Shown piece by piece: positions 44,040 through 52,870 of a stretch of DNA of 64,000 nt. This DNA comes from Palaeococcus pacificus DY20341 (GTDB lineage: Archaea > Methanobacteriota_B > Thermococci > Thermococcales > Thermococcaceae). The position numbers and the translations under genes were made by a program. Each line of letters begins with the position of its first letter. The first letter of the stretch is position 1. The notes beneath the pieces were generated by a model, which was given only the letters and a program-made list of their open reading frames with translations, was not told the DNA's origin and ran no database searches. Location: the NCBI RefSeq assembly GCF_000725425.1, contig NZ_CP006019.1, forward strand, positions 1,462,480 through 1,526,479. Direction: 5' to 3'.

Positions 44040-44650
44040 ATCTCTCCTTCGATTTCCTTTCTTATTCTCTCAACGAACTCCTCGACGTAGCGGTGCCTCT
44101 CGAGGGCCATCTTCTTGGCAGTTTCAGTGTACATCAAATCTTTAAGCTTTAGTATCTTTTCCTCAAAATGCTTGAGCGAAGTTTCTATATCTCTACCATG
44201 CTCGCCCGAATACATGAAAACCCTTGCAATACCTATAGCACCTATTGCATCGAGCTTATCAGCATCGCTTAGTATTTTGGCCTCCAAAGTTCTGGGCTCT
44301 GGTGGGCGGGAAAAACGGTGTGCCTCAATGGCGTGAGCTACTTTCTCAACTTTTGGATAATCGAATTTCGTTAAAAACTTTCTCGCAATTTTTGCACTCT
44401 CCTTTGCGTGGTCATCCACTTTCCCTAGGCTCTCCAAAGGGCGCGCGACATCATGGAGAAGCGCTGCCAGTGCTAAAACCTCTAAATCTGCCTCCTCTTC
44501 TTTTCCTATATGCATGCAGAGCGCTAGAACTCTCTCTGTATGGCTGAAACCATGCGTCCCTTCGCGTTCAAAAAAGCTCTTTGCAAACTCTTCCACCGTT
44601 TTAATTAATTCCAAACTCTGCTTATTTGAGATATAGTTCTCCATTCTCAT
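44036..44650 (-). CDS. HD-domain phosphohydrolase
   Basis: A 204-residue protein with HGFSHTERV (first His), ALAALLHDVARP (HD pair) and ILSDADKLDAIGAIG (last Asp). The layout matches small archaeal HD hydrolases that act on nucleotides. GGGTGG precedes ATG 44650. It is last in a leftward run with DUF4392 and methyltransferase genes. Confidence 0.85.
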   Translation of the reverse strand: MRMENYISNKQSLELIKTVEEFAKSFFEREGTHGFSHTERVLALCMHIGKEEEADLEVLALAALLHDVARPLESLGKVDDHAKESAKIARKFLTKFDYPKVEKVAHAIEAHRFSRPPEPRTLEAKILSDADKLDAIGAIGIARVFMYSGEHGRDIETSLKHFEEKILKLKDLMYTETAKKMALERHRYVEEFVERIRKEIEGEI

Positions 44651-44663
44651 AGGAACCACCCGT

Positions 44664-45476
44664 TTAAGGTGAGATTCTATCCACTATTATTTCTTTCAAA
44701 AGCTCTACAAACCTCTCGTGAAGGTCAACGCTGAGGCCATCAACACTTAAAGTTTCTTTCTTGAGGACTCCATCTATTAATCCAGCTTTCACAATCGTTT
44801 CAAGGTTTTCTCTCTCATCCCATCCTTTGAAAAGATTTTTTCCAAAATCCAGAGATGCTTGAGCTACTAATCCATAAGCGCCCCAGTTTGAAACAGCTGA
44901 GAGAACAAGCTCGTCCGTTTCGACAATGCTGGCAATTTTTTCCCCGAGGGGGACGTGTTTTTTGATGAGCCTTCTTACAATCCCCATCCCTACCTCATTG
45001 CCGCCATCTCCAATCCCTATCGTAGGGATTCTAAGTTCCCTAGCATCTAAAAAGAGGCCGTCGAAGGGCTTAGCCTTAACTCTATGCCCACTCATTGAGT
45101 AATATCCCCAATCTTTAGCCCTTCCAGGCAGTTCTACACTTATCAAAAGGGAGTAGTTCTTCAAAAGGGGAGCATCCGTAAAGCGGACTCCAAAAGGCTT
45201 TAACGCTTCTTTAACCTCATTATAAGTTAAAATATCCGCTTTTCCACCCAGCTCTTCAATTGCATTGTAGAGAGCCAAAGCGCCTAATGGTCCATCAGTT
45301 TCACAGATATCCAGTGGTGGGATTGGAAAGCCCGTAACAATTAAAACCCTATCATTATGCTCCAAAAGAAGCGAAGACGCCCTATTGAGGAACCTCGGAT
45401 TGCTCTTCCGGTAGTCTAGATACACATTCAAAATACCACGATTTCCAATATCTGTGTTTATTAGGTGTGCTATCAT
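44664..45476 (-). CDS. DUF4392 / D-glutamate cyclase-like protein
   Basis: A 270-residue protein. Segments VTGFPIPPLDICETDGPLGALAL (near 50), IGDGGNEVGMGIV (near 158) and ETDELVLSAVSNWGAYGLVA (near 190) match the DUF4392 or D-glutamate cyclase C-terminal-like family. The eukaryotic relative converts D-glutamate to 5-oxo-proline; the archaeal role is unproven. It follows the methyltransferase gene by 1 bp. Confidence 0.75.
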   Translation of the reverse strand: MIAHLINTDIGNRGILNVYLDYRKSNPRFLNRASSLLLEHNDRVLIVTGFPIPPLDICETDGPLGALALYNAIEELGGKADILTYNEVKEALKPFGVRFTDAPLLKNYSLLISVELPGRAKDWGYYSMSGHRVKAKPFDGLFLDARELRIPTIGIGDGGNEVGMGIVRRLIKKHVPLGEKIASIVETDELVLSAVSNWGAYGLVAQASLDFGKNLFKGWDERENLETIVKAGLIDGVLKKETLSVDGLSVDLHERFVELLKEIIVDRISP

Positions 45477-45477
45477 T

Positions 45478-46164
45478 TCACTTCCTCCTAAAGACCTCTA
45501 AGTAAGAGTTTTCCCTAATCTCTATACTCTTCTCCTTGATGAAGTAGAGCTTTGAGAGCAAATCAACAGCAGTTTTTCCCCAGAGGTTGAACTTTACTTC
45601 GAATATTCCTTCGGGGCTCTCAAAGACGGCTATGAAATACTTCTCGTCTTTGTCCTTATATATCCTGTTCACCCAGTACCCATCCGCTATAACCTCACTT
45701 CTCTCAAGAAGGGGCAAAACAGCCCGCATATCATTGTAGTTGAGAATAAACTGTCCCCAATGCTTTAAGACACGTTTTATCTCTTTAAAAACTTGATTAA
45801 GTTCAGTGGGGGTGAAGTGCACTATGCTATTGCCTAAGAAAACAACGTAATCAAAGCTCTCATCTTTAAAGGGCAGTTCTCTTGCATCACCCTTCACAAA
45901 CTCGACTTTTGAGTTCTTTTCTTTTGCATATCTCTTAGCTTTTTCCAAGAGAAAGTCGCTTATATCGAGCCCGACTACTTCGTGTCCTAACTCCTCAAAG
46001 AAAAACGAAAATCCTCCAACACCGCACGCTAAATCCAAAACTCGGCCTTTTTGCTGAAGTATCTGGGATAGATAGGGAGTGAGCTCTTCCATACGTTTTT
46101 TATACTCCGGTGAGTCTATGTCATTGTATGTCTTCGAAAAGATGTAATACTTCTCGAAATCCAT
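45478..46164 (-). CDS. Class I SAM-dependent methyltransferase
   Basis: A 228-residue Rossmann methyltransferase with VLDLACGVGGFSFFFEELGHEVVG (motif I, given here as VLDLACGVGG), VEFVKGDARELPFKDESFD (motif II) and FVFLGNSIVHFT-like motif III. The target is unknown. It is first in the leftward run with DUF4392 and HD genes; a shared pathway is possible but not shown. Confidence 0.8.
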   Translation of the reverse strand: MDFEKYYIFSKTYNDIDSPEYKKRMEELTPYLSQILQQKGRVLDLACGVGGFSFFFEELGHEVVGLDISDFLLEKAKRYAKEKNSKVEFVKGDARELPFKDESFDYVVFLGNSIVHFTPTELNQVFKEIKRVLKHWGQFILNYNDMRAVLPLLERSEVIADGYWVNRIYKDKDEKYFIAVFESPEGIFEVKFNLWGKTAVDLLSKLYFIKEKSIEIRENSYLEVFRRK

Positions 46165-46263
46165 GCTAACACCTAAATCATTATCGCAGAACTACTTAAA
46201 AATGATTATGGGAAACCAAAGACTTTTAAGATGACGCAACAAAAGTTGGATAGGTGAGAAAAG

Positions 46264-46686
46264 ATGCCAGTATTAGGAATAAACATAAGAAAGATTAGCA
46301 TTGAAAAAATTAAAGGGCCAACGGCCCAAGTTGAGGTAGATTTGACTCCAAAGATAAAAGAGCTTAGATTGGGAGAGATAAGAACACCCAGTGGAAGAGT
46401 CAACGGAATAGAGGTTCTATTTGAATATACAATCACATACAAGCCTGATGTTGCAAGGGCTTTCATTGAGGGACTCGTATTCTATACCCCTAAGAACAAG
46501 GAGGATACAGATAAGATCCTCGATACTTGGGAGAATGAAAATAAAGTTGATCCATACCTCTTCGCTGAAGTTGTTAATGCAATAACAAACGAAATCATGC
46601 CAACGCTGATGAGCCTCTCAAAGCAGCTCCGTCTACCTTACCCAATTCCTCTCCCAAGGGTTAACGTTAGCGCTAAGAGGGAGTAA
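46264..46686 (+). CDS. Conserved hypothetical protein, 140 residues
   Basis: A soluble alpha/beta protein with no recognised domain. It begins MPVLGINIRKISIEKI with repeated beta strands, then an acidic helical segment and a basic tail (LPRVNVSAKRE). GGTGAG precedes the start. It stands upstream of tRNA-Leu. The size and simple strand pattern resemble conserved archaeal proteins of unknown function. Confidence 0.6.
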   Translation: MPVLGINIRKISIEKIKGPTAQVEVDLTPKIKELRLGEIRTPSGRVNGIEVLFEYTITYKPDVARAFIEGLVFYTPKNKEDTDKILDTWENENKVDPYLFAEVVNAITNEIMPTLMSLSKQLRLPYPIPLPRVNVSAKRE

Positions 46687-46760
46687 TCTCCTCTATTTAT
46701 ATTTTATGATGAGTCCAACCGAAAGTTTTTTAACTGTGTGACTTCATCACTATTTCGAGC

Positions 46761-46845
46761 GCGGGGGTGCCCGAGCCTGGCCAAAGGGGACGGACTTAAG
46801 ATCCGTTGCCGAAGGGCTACGCGGGTTCGAATCCCGTCCCCCGCA
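46761..46845 (+). tRNA. tRNA-Leu (TAA)
   Basis: An 85-nt class II tRNA. Acceptor GCGGGGG pairs with CCCCCGC (46838-46844), the anticodon loop CTTAAGA holds TAA at 46797-46799, a long variable arm follows, and the T arm is GCGGG-TTCGAAT-CCCGT. CCA is encoded at 46846-46848. No intron is seen. Confidence 0.96.
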
Positions 46846-46989
46846 CCAAAAAATAGATTCTAAGTTGTAGTCACTCTTCTTCCTGATCGATCCTAAAAGA
46901 ATCTCCCCAGTTAGGGGCGTAGAAAAAGAAATATGCAAATCCCTATAAATGTCTTTCTCAAAAAACAAAAAATTTTAGAAGAAACGGGA

Positions 46990-47766
46990 TCACTTGAGCT
47001 TTCTCATAATCTCCAATGCCCCAACTTCTATTAGTATCTTCCAGATTCTCTCGTCGTAGCTTGGATGAGTCTCCATGAAAGTCCTCTTTTGCTTTCTCTC
47101 AATGTTTGGCTCGATTCCAGGTAGGGCGCTTTCTTTAACTTTAATTCTCAGGTCTTCGTAATACTTAATCTCCTCGAGGGCATCTTTTAAATCGAAAGGT
47201 CTATCTAAAATATGCAATGCAGCTTCATCCGCTAGAAATTCTCTCTCTTTAAAGAAGCGAAGTCTTTGAGCTTCATATAATCCACAAAGGACTAGTGAGC
47301 CCAAAATAGCATGAACATTGGTTGAGAGTAAAAGCAGTAAGGATAGGGTCATCATCCAATACCTTCCATAGGAGACTATTGGAAAGAGCAGAGTATCTTT
47401 GTTTTTGATGTGTCCTACTTCATGAGCTGCAACGCCCAAGATCTCATTTTCCTGCAGAACCTCAAACAACCCTAAGGAAAGCACTATCGAATTTCCAAAT
47501 GAGTAAGCATTTGGTATATAATCCTCCAGAATGTATATCTTTGGGGTCTTGATATTTGCTTTTTTGGCCATTCTTGCAACAGCATCATAAAGCCAGGGCA
47601 TTTCCTCATATTTCAGCACAGTATGGCCTTTTTTCAAGCTATTTTTTGTTATCCAAAAGTATATTGCCACTAAAACAAGAGTTGAAAGTAGGGTCATAGC
47701 TACCCCTAACTTACCAAGATAGAGAAACACCAGCAAAAGTTGTGTGAGTACTATAAGTCTCAACAT
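46990..47766 (-). CDS. M48-family membrane metalloprotease (HtpX-like)
   Basis: A 258-residue protein with two N-terminal membrane helices (about 1-45), the zinc site AAHEVGHIKNKD near residue 132, and a further pair of helices near 150-180 followed by the third ligand in FLADEAALH. It is coupled to a BlaI-type regulator upstream. A GTG at 47775 that overlaps the regulator stop is the alternative start. Such proteases degrade membrane proteins or cleave a repressor. Confidence 0.87.
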   Translation of the reverse strand: MLRLIVLTQLLLVFLYLGKLGVAMTLLSTLVLVAIYFWITKNSLKKGHTVLKYEEMPWLYDAVARMAKKANIKTPKIYILEDYIPNAYSFGNSIVLSLGLFEVLQENEILGVAAHEVGHIKNKDTLLFPIVSYGRYWMMTLSLLLLLSTNVHAILGSLVLCGLYEAQRLRFFKEREFLADEAALHILDRPFDLKDALEEIKYYEDLRIKVKESALPGIEPNIERKQKRTFMETHPSYDERIWKILIEVGALEIMRKLK

Positions 47767-47771
47767 CTTGA

Positions 47772-48146
47772 TCACTTTTTGATTTTGGACAAGTAGGCAA
47801 ATGTTGCCTCTTTGAAGTTATTCATTAGTGCATCAAAGATGCTTTCGACGACTTTCTGTTCAAACTCCTCCCTAGTAGTTGTGACTTTATAGACATACCT
47901 AAGTCCGCCCCTTCCCTTTCCGACCTCTCTTTCCAAAAGTCCCCTTTCACAGAGGCGGTTCATTAGTATGCTTACTGTTGAGCGCCTTAAATCGGGATAT
48001 TTGCTTTTTAAGTACTCATAAACTTCACCAGCAGTTGCTACCTTTGCTTCCCACATATATGTCATTATCTCTGCTTCCAGCGGAGGTAAAACGGCTTTTA
48101 ACCCCTCTTCAGTTAGCTTAAATTCATGGGGCTCTAGTGACTTCAT
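47772..48146 (-). CDS. BlaI/MecI-family transcriptional regulator
   Basis: A 124-residue winged-helix protein with LEAEIMTYMWEAKVATAGEVYEYL and RRSTVSILMNRLCERGLLERE, as in BlaI/CopY repressors. It is first in an operon with an M48 protease. In bacteria the analogous pair is BlaI with the M56 protease BlaR1. No beta-lactamase genes are present here, so another signal is sensed. Confidence 0.85.
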   Translation of the reverse strand: MKSLEPHEFKLTEEGLKAVLPPLEAEIMTYMWEAKVATAGEVYEYLKSKYPDLRRSTVSILMNRLCERGLLEREVGKGRGGLRYVYKVTTTREEFEQKVVESIFDALMNNFKEATFAYLSKIKK

Positions 48147-48203
48147 ACGTTATCCCTCATTTATTATTTCTCATGTCATTACATAAATCTTATGCCAACA
48201 ACA

Positions 48204-48211
48204 TTTATAAA
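48204..48211 (+). promoter_or_regulatory. TATA box of the deoxycytidylate deaminase gene
   Basis: TTTATAAA with expected start near 48232 leaves a leader of about 10 nt before ATG 48243. This supports the shorter protein over the frame that begins at 48192. Confidence 0.6.
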
Positions 48212-48242
48212 ATTGAGGTTCTCAATTTCACATGGTGGGCAA

Positions 48243-48791
48243 ATGGTAGAAGTGTTTTTGGATTCTCAAAAGGCGGGGAGAATTAAGAAAATAAGACCAA
48301 CGAAGGATGAATACTTCATGCTCATAGCAAAGCTTGTAGGGCTTAGGGCTACCTGTCCTCGTTTGAGGGTGGGTGCAGTTGCTGTTAAGGATGGATATAT
48401 CTTAGCTACTGGATACAATGGAGCGCCTAGGGGTATGGAGCACTGCATCGACGTGGGCTGTCTCATAGTTGACGGCCACTGCCACAGAGCTGTTCATGCG
48501 GAGCAAAACGTCATAGCAATGGCCGCCCGCAAGGGGATAAGCCTTGAAGGGGCTACGCTCTATGTTACACATTTTCCCTGCGACACGTGCTTTAAAATAG
48601 TGCTGAACGCAGGTATAAAGGAAATAGTCTATGAAGAGATGTATCCAAACGAAGCCACTGAAATCCTGCTTAAAGAGGCGCAAGAAAAAGGAATAGTAAA
48701 GATTAGACAATTCAAGCTTTCAAGGGATAGGGTAAAGCTATTCTTGGAGGAGCTCTTTGGGAATGAATTTTGCAAAAAAGAAGAGGATTAA
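48243..48791 (+). CDS. Deoxycytidylate (dCMP) deaminase
   Basis: A 182-residue zinc deaminase with ATCPRLRVGAVAVKDG, TGYNGAPRGMEHC, VHAEQNVIAMAAR (zinc His and catalytic Glu) and THFPCDTCFKIVLNAGI (two zinc Cys). Converts dCMP to dUMP for thymidylate synthesis. ATG 48243 has GGTGGG upstream. It overlaps the convergent DUF2304 gene by 4 bp. Confidence 0.9.
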   Translation: MVEVFLDSQKAGRIKKIRPTKDEYFMLIAKLVGLRATCPRLRVGAVAVKDGYILATGYNGAPRGMEHCIDVGCLIVDGHCHRAVHAEQNVIAMAARKGISLEGATLYVTHFPCDTCFKIVLNAGIKEIVYEEMYPNEATEILLKEAQEKGIVKIRQFKLSRDRVKLFLEELFGNEFCKKEED

Positions 48792-49153
48792 TCTTGTTTT
48801 TCCAACTTTTTCAGCTTGTCATTAATCTCCTCGAGCTCTATAGCAATCTTTCTCGTTAGTTCAGTTATCTCCCTCTCAGTTTTGTCGATGGCCAAGTACA
48901 CTCTAAATATCAAAATGTAGCTTAATCCAATAGCCACTGCAAACAGAGAATCTAAGCCCCTGCCCAATCCTAAAATTCTCTTTACTGCCATTGAAATTTC
49001 AATAGGAAATGCCGCAACGAGGAGCATTACTACAAGCAGCGTTTCCCAAAAGAGAAAGTCTCTCCAGTCAAATTCTTTCTTTCCGTATTTGCCTAAAACA
49101 TAGATCATCATAGCTAAAATTATGACTATGGCTATGTATTGAACCGCATACAT
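48788..49153 (-). CDS. DUF2304-family membrane protein
   Basis: A 121-residue protein with three membrane helices (about 2-22, 34-50, 68-88) and a C-terminal coiled-coil (TEREITELTRKIAIELEE). DUF2304 proteins often accompany GT2 enzymes that act on polyprenyl-linked sugars. It follows the HAD-GT2 gene by 5 bp, fitting that role. Confidence 0.8.
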   Translation of the reverse strand: MYAVQYIAIVIILAMMIYVLGKYGKKEFDWRDFLFWETLLVVMLLVAAFPIEISMAVKRILGLGRGLDSLFAVAIGLSYILIFRVYLAIDKTEREITELTRKIAIELEEINDKLKKLEKQD

Positions 49154-49158
49154 CTATA

Positions 49159-50481
49159 TCACCTCAGCTTATCAATTAGCAAGTTCAGCGCGATTTTAAC
49201 ACCTTCCAAAACGTTAGTACCTTTCTTGGCCGCATAATCCGTGTAAATCGCTTTTATCGGCACTTCTATGATTTTACATCTGTTTTTACTTACTTCAATT
49301 ATTATCTCACTCGAAACAGCGTAGCGGTCACAAGTAATCTTTATCTTCGAAGCACACTCTCTGTTGAAGCATCTTAGGCCACTTTGTGAGTCACTAACGT
49401 ATTTACTCGCAAATAGTGCGGTTATTGAGTCCAAAACGAAATTTCCAAAGCGCTTAACAAAGGGCATCTCGCTTATGTCTCCCTTTAAACGTGAGCCAAC
49501 TGCAAAGTCTGCTCTTCCCTCTGCAACAGGCTTCATAACCTTTAACGCATCACTAACTAAGTGCTGCCCATCGGCATCGAATGTAATAATTAGTTCAGCG
49601 CCTTTCTTTAGGGCATATGCTATTCCCGTCCCAAGGGCGCCACCAAGGCCTCTATTAACAACGTGAGTTAGCACGTGAACACCCTTACTCTTAGCTATTT
49701 CGGGGGTTCTGTCATTACTTCCATCGTTTACCACCACTAGGTGCTCCGCTTTAAAGTATGCTTTTAAATCGTCGAGGACTCTCCCGATTGTCTTCTCTTC
49801 ATTGTATGCTGGAATGACCACATAAGCCTTTAAAAGTCTTTTAAAGAGTGGAATAGCATCTCTAATCGTTGGTACCTCAAAGCTGGGCTCTTCCTCAACG
49901 CTGAAACTCATCCTACCGCTCTCGTGAGAAGTTATGAGAATGCTTAAAGTGCCCGCTTTTTTAGCAGGAATGACATCATAGCCATGGTCTCCTATGACTA
50001 CCGCTTTAGTGGGTGGAACTCCGAAGTGCTCCAAAATCGTTTTAATATGGCCGTCATTCGGCTTTATATCCTCCAGAGGCAAATCATCCCTCGTAACTAT
50101 TAAGTCAAAGTAATCTTTAATTCCATGCATTTCTAAGGCCAAAATCGTCCCGTTCCTACAGTTTCTTGTCATAATCGCCATTTTTATGTTTTTGCTCTTC
50201 AAGAACTCCAAAAGCTCTTTTACACCGTCGAAGATAAAACTCTGCTGTATTCTCCTAATCTCGAGCTCTTCAAGAACTTTTTTCAGCTCATCAACATCCC
50301 TTCCCGTCTGCTCAGCTATCCTAAACAGGCTTTCATACATCGGCGTCAAATCGCTTACGACTTCTTTACTTATCCCTAACTGCAACAATCTCTCCTTAAG
50401 CTCTTCTTTTATCTGCTGGAAGTTTATGGGTGCTCCGATTAAAGTTCCGTCGAGATCGAATATGGCCAATCTAATGTCCAT
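49159..50481 (-). CDS. HAD phosphatase fused to GT2 glycosyltransferase
   Basis: A 440-residue two-domain protein. Residues 1-215 are a HAD hydrolase with IFDLDGTLIG (Asp9 and Asp11), MTRNCRNGT and VIGDHGYDVIPAKKAG. Residues 220-440 are a GT2 domain with VVIPAYNEEKTIG, VVNDGSNDRT, the metal motif TFDADGQH and a late DSQSGLRCF segment, as in dolichyl-phosphate sugar synthases. ATG 50481 has GGTGA upstream. The fusion may couple sugar-phosphate trimming to transfer. It overlaps a stand-alone HAD paralogue. Confidence 0.88.
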   Translation of the reverse strand: MDIRLAIFDLDGTLIGAPINFQQIKEELKERLLQLGISKEVVSDLTPMYESLFRIAEQTGRDVDELKKVLEELEIRRIQQSFIFDGVKELLEFLKSKNIKMAIMTRNCRNGTILALEMHGIKDYFDLIVTRDDLPLEDIKPNDGHIKTILEHFGVPPTKAVVIGDHGYDVIPAKKAGTLSILITSHESGRMSFSVEEEPSFEVPTIRDAIPLFKRLLKAYVVIPAYNEEKTIGRVLDDLKAYFKAEHLVVVNDGSNDRTPEIAKSKGVHVLTHVVNRGLGGALGTGIAYALKKGAELIITFDADGQHLVSDALKVMKPVAEGRADFAVGSRLKGDISEMPFVKRFGNFVLDSITALFASKYVSDSQSGLRCFNRECASKIKITCDRYAVSSEIIIEVSKNRCKIIEVPIKAIYTDYAAKKGTNVLEGVKIALNLLIDKLR

Positions 50482-51097
50482 CTTCTTCACCTATGAGCTT
50501 TTTTAGTAGGCTTACTGCTTCCTTTAGGTTTCTAGCGTTGTAGTCCCCTTTAACCTTATCGCCGATTATTATCTTCACACTTTTTACTGGAAGCAAATCT
50601 GCTTCACTGTCCCCTATCAAAATAGCCTCTTCTTCTTTAGCTCCAAACTCTTCTAAAAGTTTCAGATAGCACTTTGTGTTGGGCTTCATATCTTCTAGAG
50701 CACACTCATCTCTTGTGAGCAGAGCATCAAAATAATCCTTAATCCCATGCTTTTCAAGGGCGTAAAGCACAGCTTTTCTGCAGTTGCCCGTTAAAAGTGC
50801 AATTTTAATATTATTCTGCCTTAGAAAATCTAACAACTCTCTGGCTCCTTCGATGAGGTAGCTCTTCTTCATACGCTCAAGCTCTATTTCCTCCGCCGCT
50901 CTCTCAACATCCTTTACATCTATGCCAAGCTTTTCTGCTACATTAAAAACACTCTTATATTCGTGCGTGAGCTCTTTAACAATTTTCCACAAATTCCTGC
51001 GCTTGAACTCTTCTTTTTTATGCTCTTTTACATCGTAGAATCCAACTTCACTCCCTACTAAAGTGTAGTCAAAATCTAGCACTACTAGCTTTATCAT
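50471..51097 (-). CDS. HAD-family hydrolase, paralogue of the fused domain
   Basis: A 208-residue HAD protein with VVLDFDYTLVG (Asp8 and Asp10), LLTGNCRKAVLYALE and ILIGDSEADLLPV. Its sequence parallels the N-terminal domain of the next gene over the full length, including HGIKDYFDALLTRDE, so the two arose by duplication. The nucleophile motif has Tyr where most have Gly (DFDYT). It overlaps the fusion gene by 11 bp and is divergent from the MraY-like gene. Confidence 0.85.
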   Translation of the reverse strand: MIKLVVLDFDYTLVGSEVGFYDVKEHKKEEFKRRNLWKIVKELTHEYKSVFNVAEKLGIDVKDVERAAEEIELERMKKSYLIEGARELLDFLRQNNIKIALLTGNCRKAVLYALEKHGIKDYFDALLTRDECALEDMKPNTKCYLKLLEEFGAKEEEAILIGDSEADLLPVKSVKIIIGDKVKGDYNARNLKEAVSLLKKLIGEEDGH

Positions 51098-51150
51098 TGC
51101 TTTCACCGAAGGGTTTATTTAATGTCGTGCACTTTTTCTTTGAGGGTGTT

Positions 51151-52056
51151 ATGGTGTTGATCCCATTACTTATAGGATTGTTGCTTTCCATCGTACTCAC
51201 ACCTTACATAGCTCAGCTAATGAAAAAAGCAGGGATAGTTGGTAGAGATATTCACAAGAAGGAGAGGCCAGAGGTTGCAGAAATGGGAGGATTGGCTATT
51301 TTAATCGCTTTAACTTTGGCTCTCATCCCTATTTTAAACGAAGCTCTTTCCAAAGCCCTTTTGGTCTTTCTCCTCTTTGGCTTGGTCGGCATTCTGGACG
51401 ATCTAACGGTTTTAAAGCAGTCCCATAAGGTTGTGCTGTCGTTATTAGTTGCCATTCCAGTCATCTTAATTTCAACCGATGCTACGCTAAATCTCTTTGG
51501 TATTTCTATAAACCTCGGCTTAGCCTACTACATTTTTGCAGTGCTTTTCATCACGGGTTCCGCGAATTTAGTAAATATGCTTGCTGGATTTAATGGCTTG
51601 GAAGTAGGAACTTCGATGATAGCTTTACTATTCCTGGCACTGATTACTACGGGAGATGCTCGGCTTTTGGCATTAGCAGGTGTTGGGACCTCATTAGGCT
51701 TTTTATGGTGGAACAAATACCCAGCGAAGATTTTTCCAGGGGATGTGGGAACTCTGAGCTTGGGAGCCCTCATAGGCATGGTTGGTATTCTAGGAAAGGT
51801 CGAAGTTTTCACAGCAGTTTTATTAATTCCCCATGCAGTTGACTTTTTGCTCAAAATGAGGATACGCTTTAAAGGAAAAGCTAAAGGAAAAACAGAAGTC
51901 TTAGAGGATGGGACTTTAAAAGCTCCGCCCTATCTAAGTTTCCTAGGACTGATAATGAGAGCTAAGAGAGTAAAAGAGTGGCAGCTCGTGGCTATAGTTT
52001 GGCTGCTTGAATTTGCTCTGGGGATAGTGGTCTATCTCCTTCATCTATCACTTTAA
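51151..52056 (+). CDS. MraY-like polyprenyl-phosphate sugar-1-phosphate transferase
   Basis: A 301-residue membrane protein with about ten helices. HKKERPEVAEMGGLAIL near residue 37, GILDDLTVLKQSHK near residue 86, NMLAGFNGLEVGTS near residue 144 and FPGDVGTLSLGALIG near residue 193 are the active-site loops of the GPT/MraY/AglH family. It likely transfers GlcNAc-1-phosphate to dolichyl phosphate, the first step of N-glycan synthesis. ATG 51151 follows GAGGGTG. Its last 65 bp overlap the antisense cas6-like gene. Confidence 0.87.
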   Translation: MVLIPLLIGLLLSIVLTPYIAQLMKKAGIVGRDIHKKERPEVAEMGGLAILIALTLALIPILNEALSKALLVFLLFGLVGILDDLTVLKQSHKVVLSLLVAIPVILISTDATLNLFGISINLGLAYYIFAVLFITGSANLVNMLAGFNGLEVGTSMIALLFLALITTGDARLLALAGVGTSLGFLWWNKYPAKIFPGDVGTLSLGALIGMVGILGKVEVFTAVLLIPHAVDFLLKMRIRFKGKAKGKTEVLEDGTLKAPPYLSFLGLIMRAKRVKEWQLVAIVWLLEFALGIVVYLLHLSL

Positions 52057-52762
52057 CCATTCCAAAGCCGAACCTCGTTTTGTCTCCAAACCCATTTTCA
52101 TAGCCAAACTTTGCTATGTCTTTTGAGCCATAGTATCTAAACACCATAAGCGAACCTCTATAGTAAACATCCCGTACCCTTATGCGAACGGGTTTGTGCT
52201 TTATGACCTCTATAGTAAACTCCTTGTCCTCAGGCATCTCCCCCACGAGCTCTGAATAACGCATCAGCATTATCTTCCTTAGCTTCTCGTAGAACATCTT
52301 GTCGTTTGGATACAGATCCCATATTTTCATTTTGTTATCTTCAAGCTTTATTGTCCGCACCACTATGGGGCTAAGAGTTGATAAAAGCACTCCTTCCTTA
52401 AATTCGGGCTCTTTTAAGACTTTTATTCTTTCCACAAAGAACCTTATATCCTCTATCGTCAATATTGGATTATCCATGAATCCCTCGACTATTGATTTTA
52501 TGACTTCAGGCATGAACGAGGAGACATAAAGGCACACATCGTCGGAGAGTATCTTAATGCCCTTGTCCGGAATCAGTTCTCTAGACCTCACCATAATTCT
52601 AGAAAAAGTGAAGTAATCCGAGGGAGTTGTTTTAGTAATTTCCGCCATTTCTGGAGAAGCAAGTTCAATTTTATTAATCAACTGACTGTAAACATCGTAA
52701 TTGTAGTTAAAAGGCAGTATAGTTCCTTTATTCTCAGGGCGGAACTTGATTTCTATCCTCAT
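51992..52762 (-). CDS. cas6: Cas6-like protein lacking the catalytic histidine
   Basis: A 256-residue protein with the two-ferredoxin Cas6 layout, ILTIEDIRFFVERIKVLKEPEF in the middle, TLSPIVVRT near residue 129, and the glycine-rich loop GYENGFGDKTRFGFGMVKV (220-238). Pyrococcus Cas6 uses Tyr31, His46 and Lys52. Here no His occurs before residue 189, and the matching region (about 30-50) lacks all three. It may bind repeats without cutting, like reported non-catalytic Cas6 proteins. There is no CRISPR array or other cas gene in the window. Confidence 0.82.
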   Translation of the reverse strand: MRIEIKFRPENKGTILPFNYNYDVYSQLINKIELASPEMAEITKTTPSDYFTFSRIMVRSRELIPDKGIKILSDDVCLYVSSFMPEVIKSIVEGFMDNPILTIEDIRFFVERIKVLKEPEFKEGVLLSTLSPIVVRTIKLEDNKMKIWDLYPNDKMFYEKLRKIMLMRYSELVGEMPEDKEFTIEVIKHKPVRIRVRDVYYRGSLMVFRYYGSKDIAKFGYENGFGDKTRFGFGMVKVIDEGDRPLSPEQIQAAKL

Positions 52763-52870
52763 ATAACCAAACCCTCCTCACTAGCATTATATAATTAAAA
52801 TGCTCATTATTAATAAACATTTCGTGGAAAATGATATTACAATGAGCGTGTATGAAATAAGAACCAAATA

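Noticed and set aside
46750-46968. 72-residue frame antisense to tRNA-Leu(TAA), containing GRDSNPRSP
   Set aside because: This is the well-known spurious translation of a tRNA complement; the tRNA explains the sequence.
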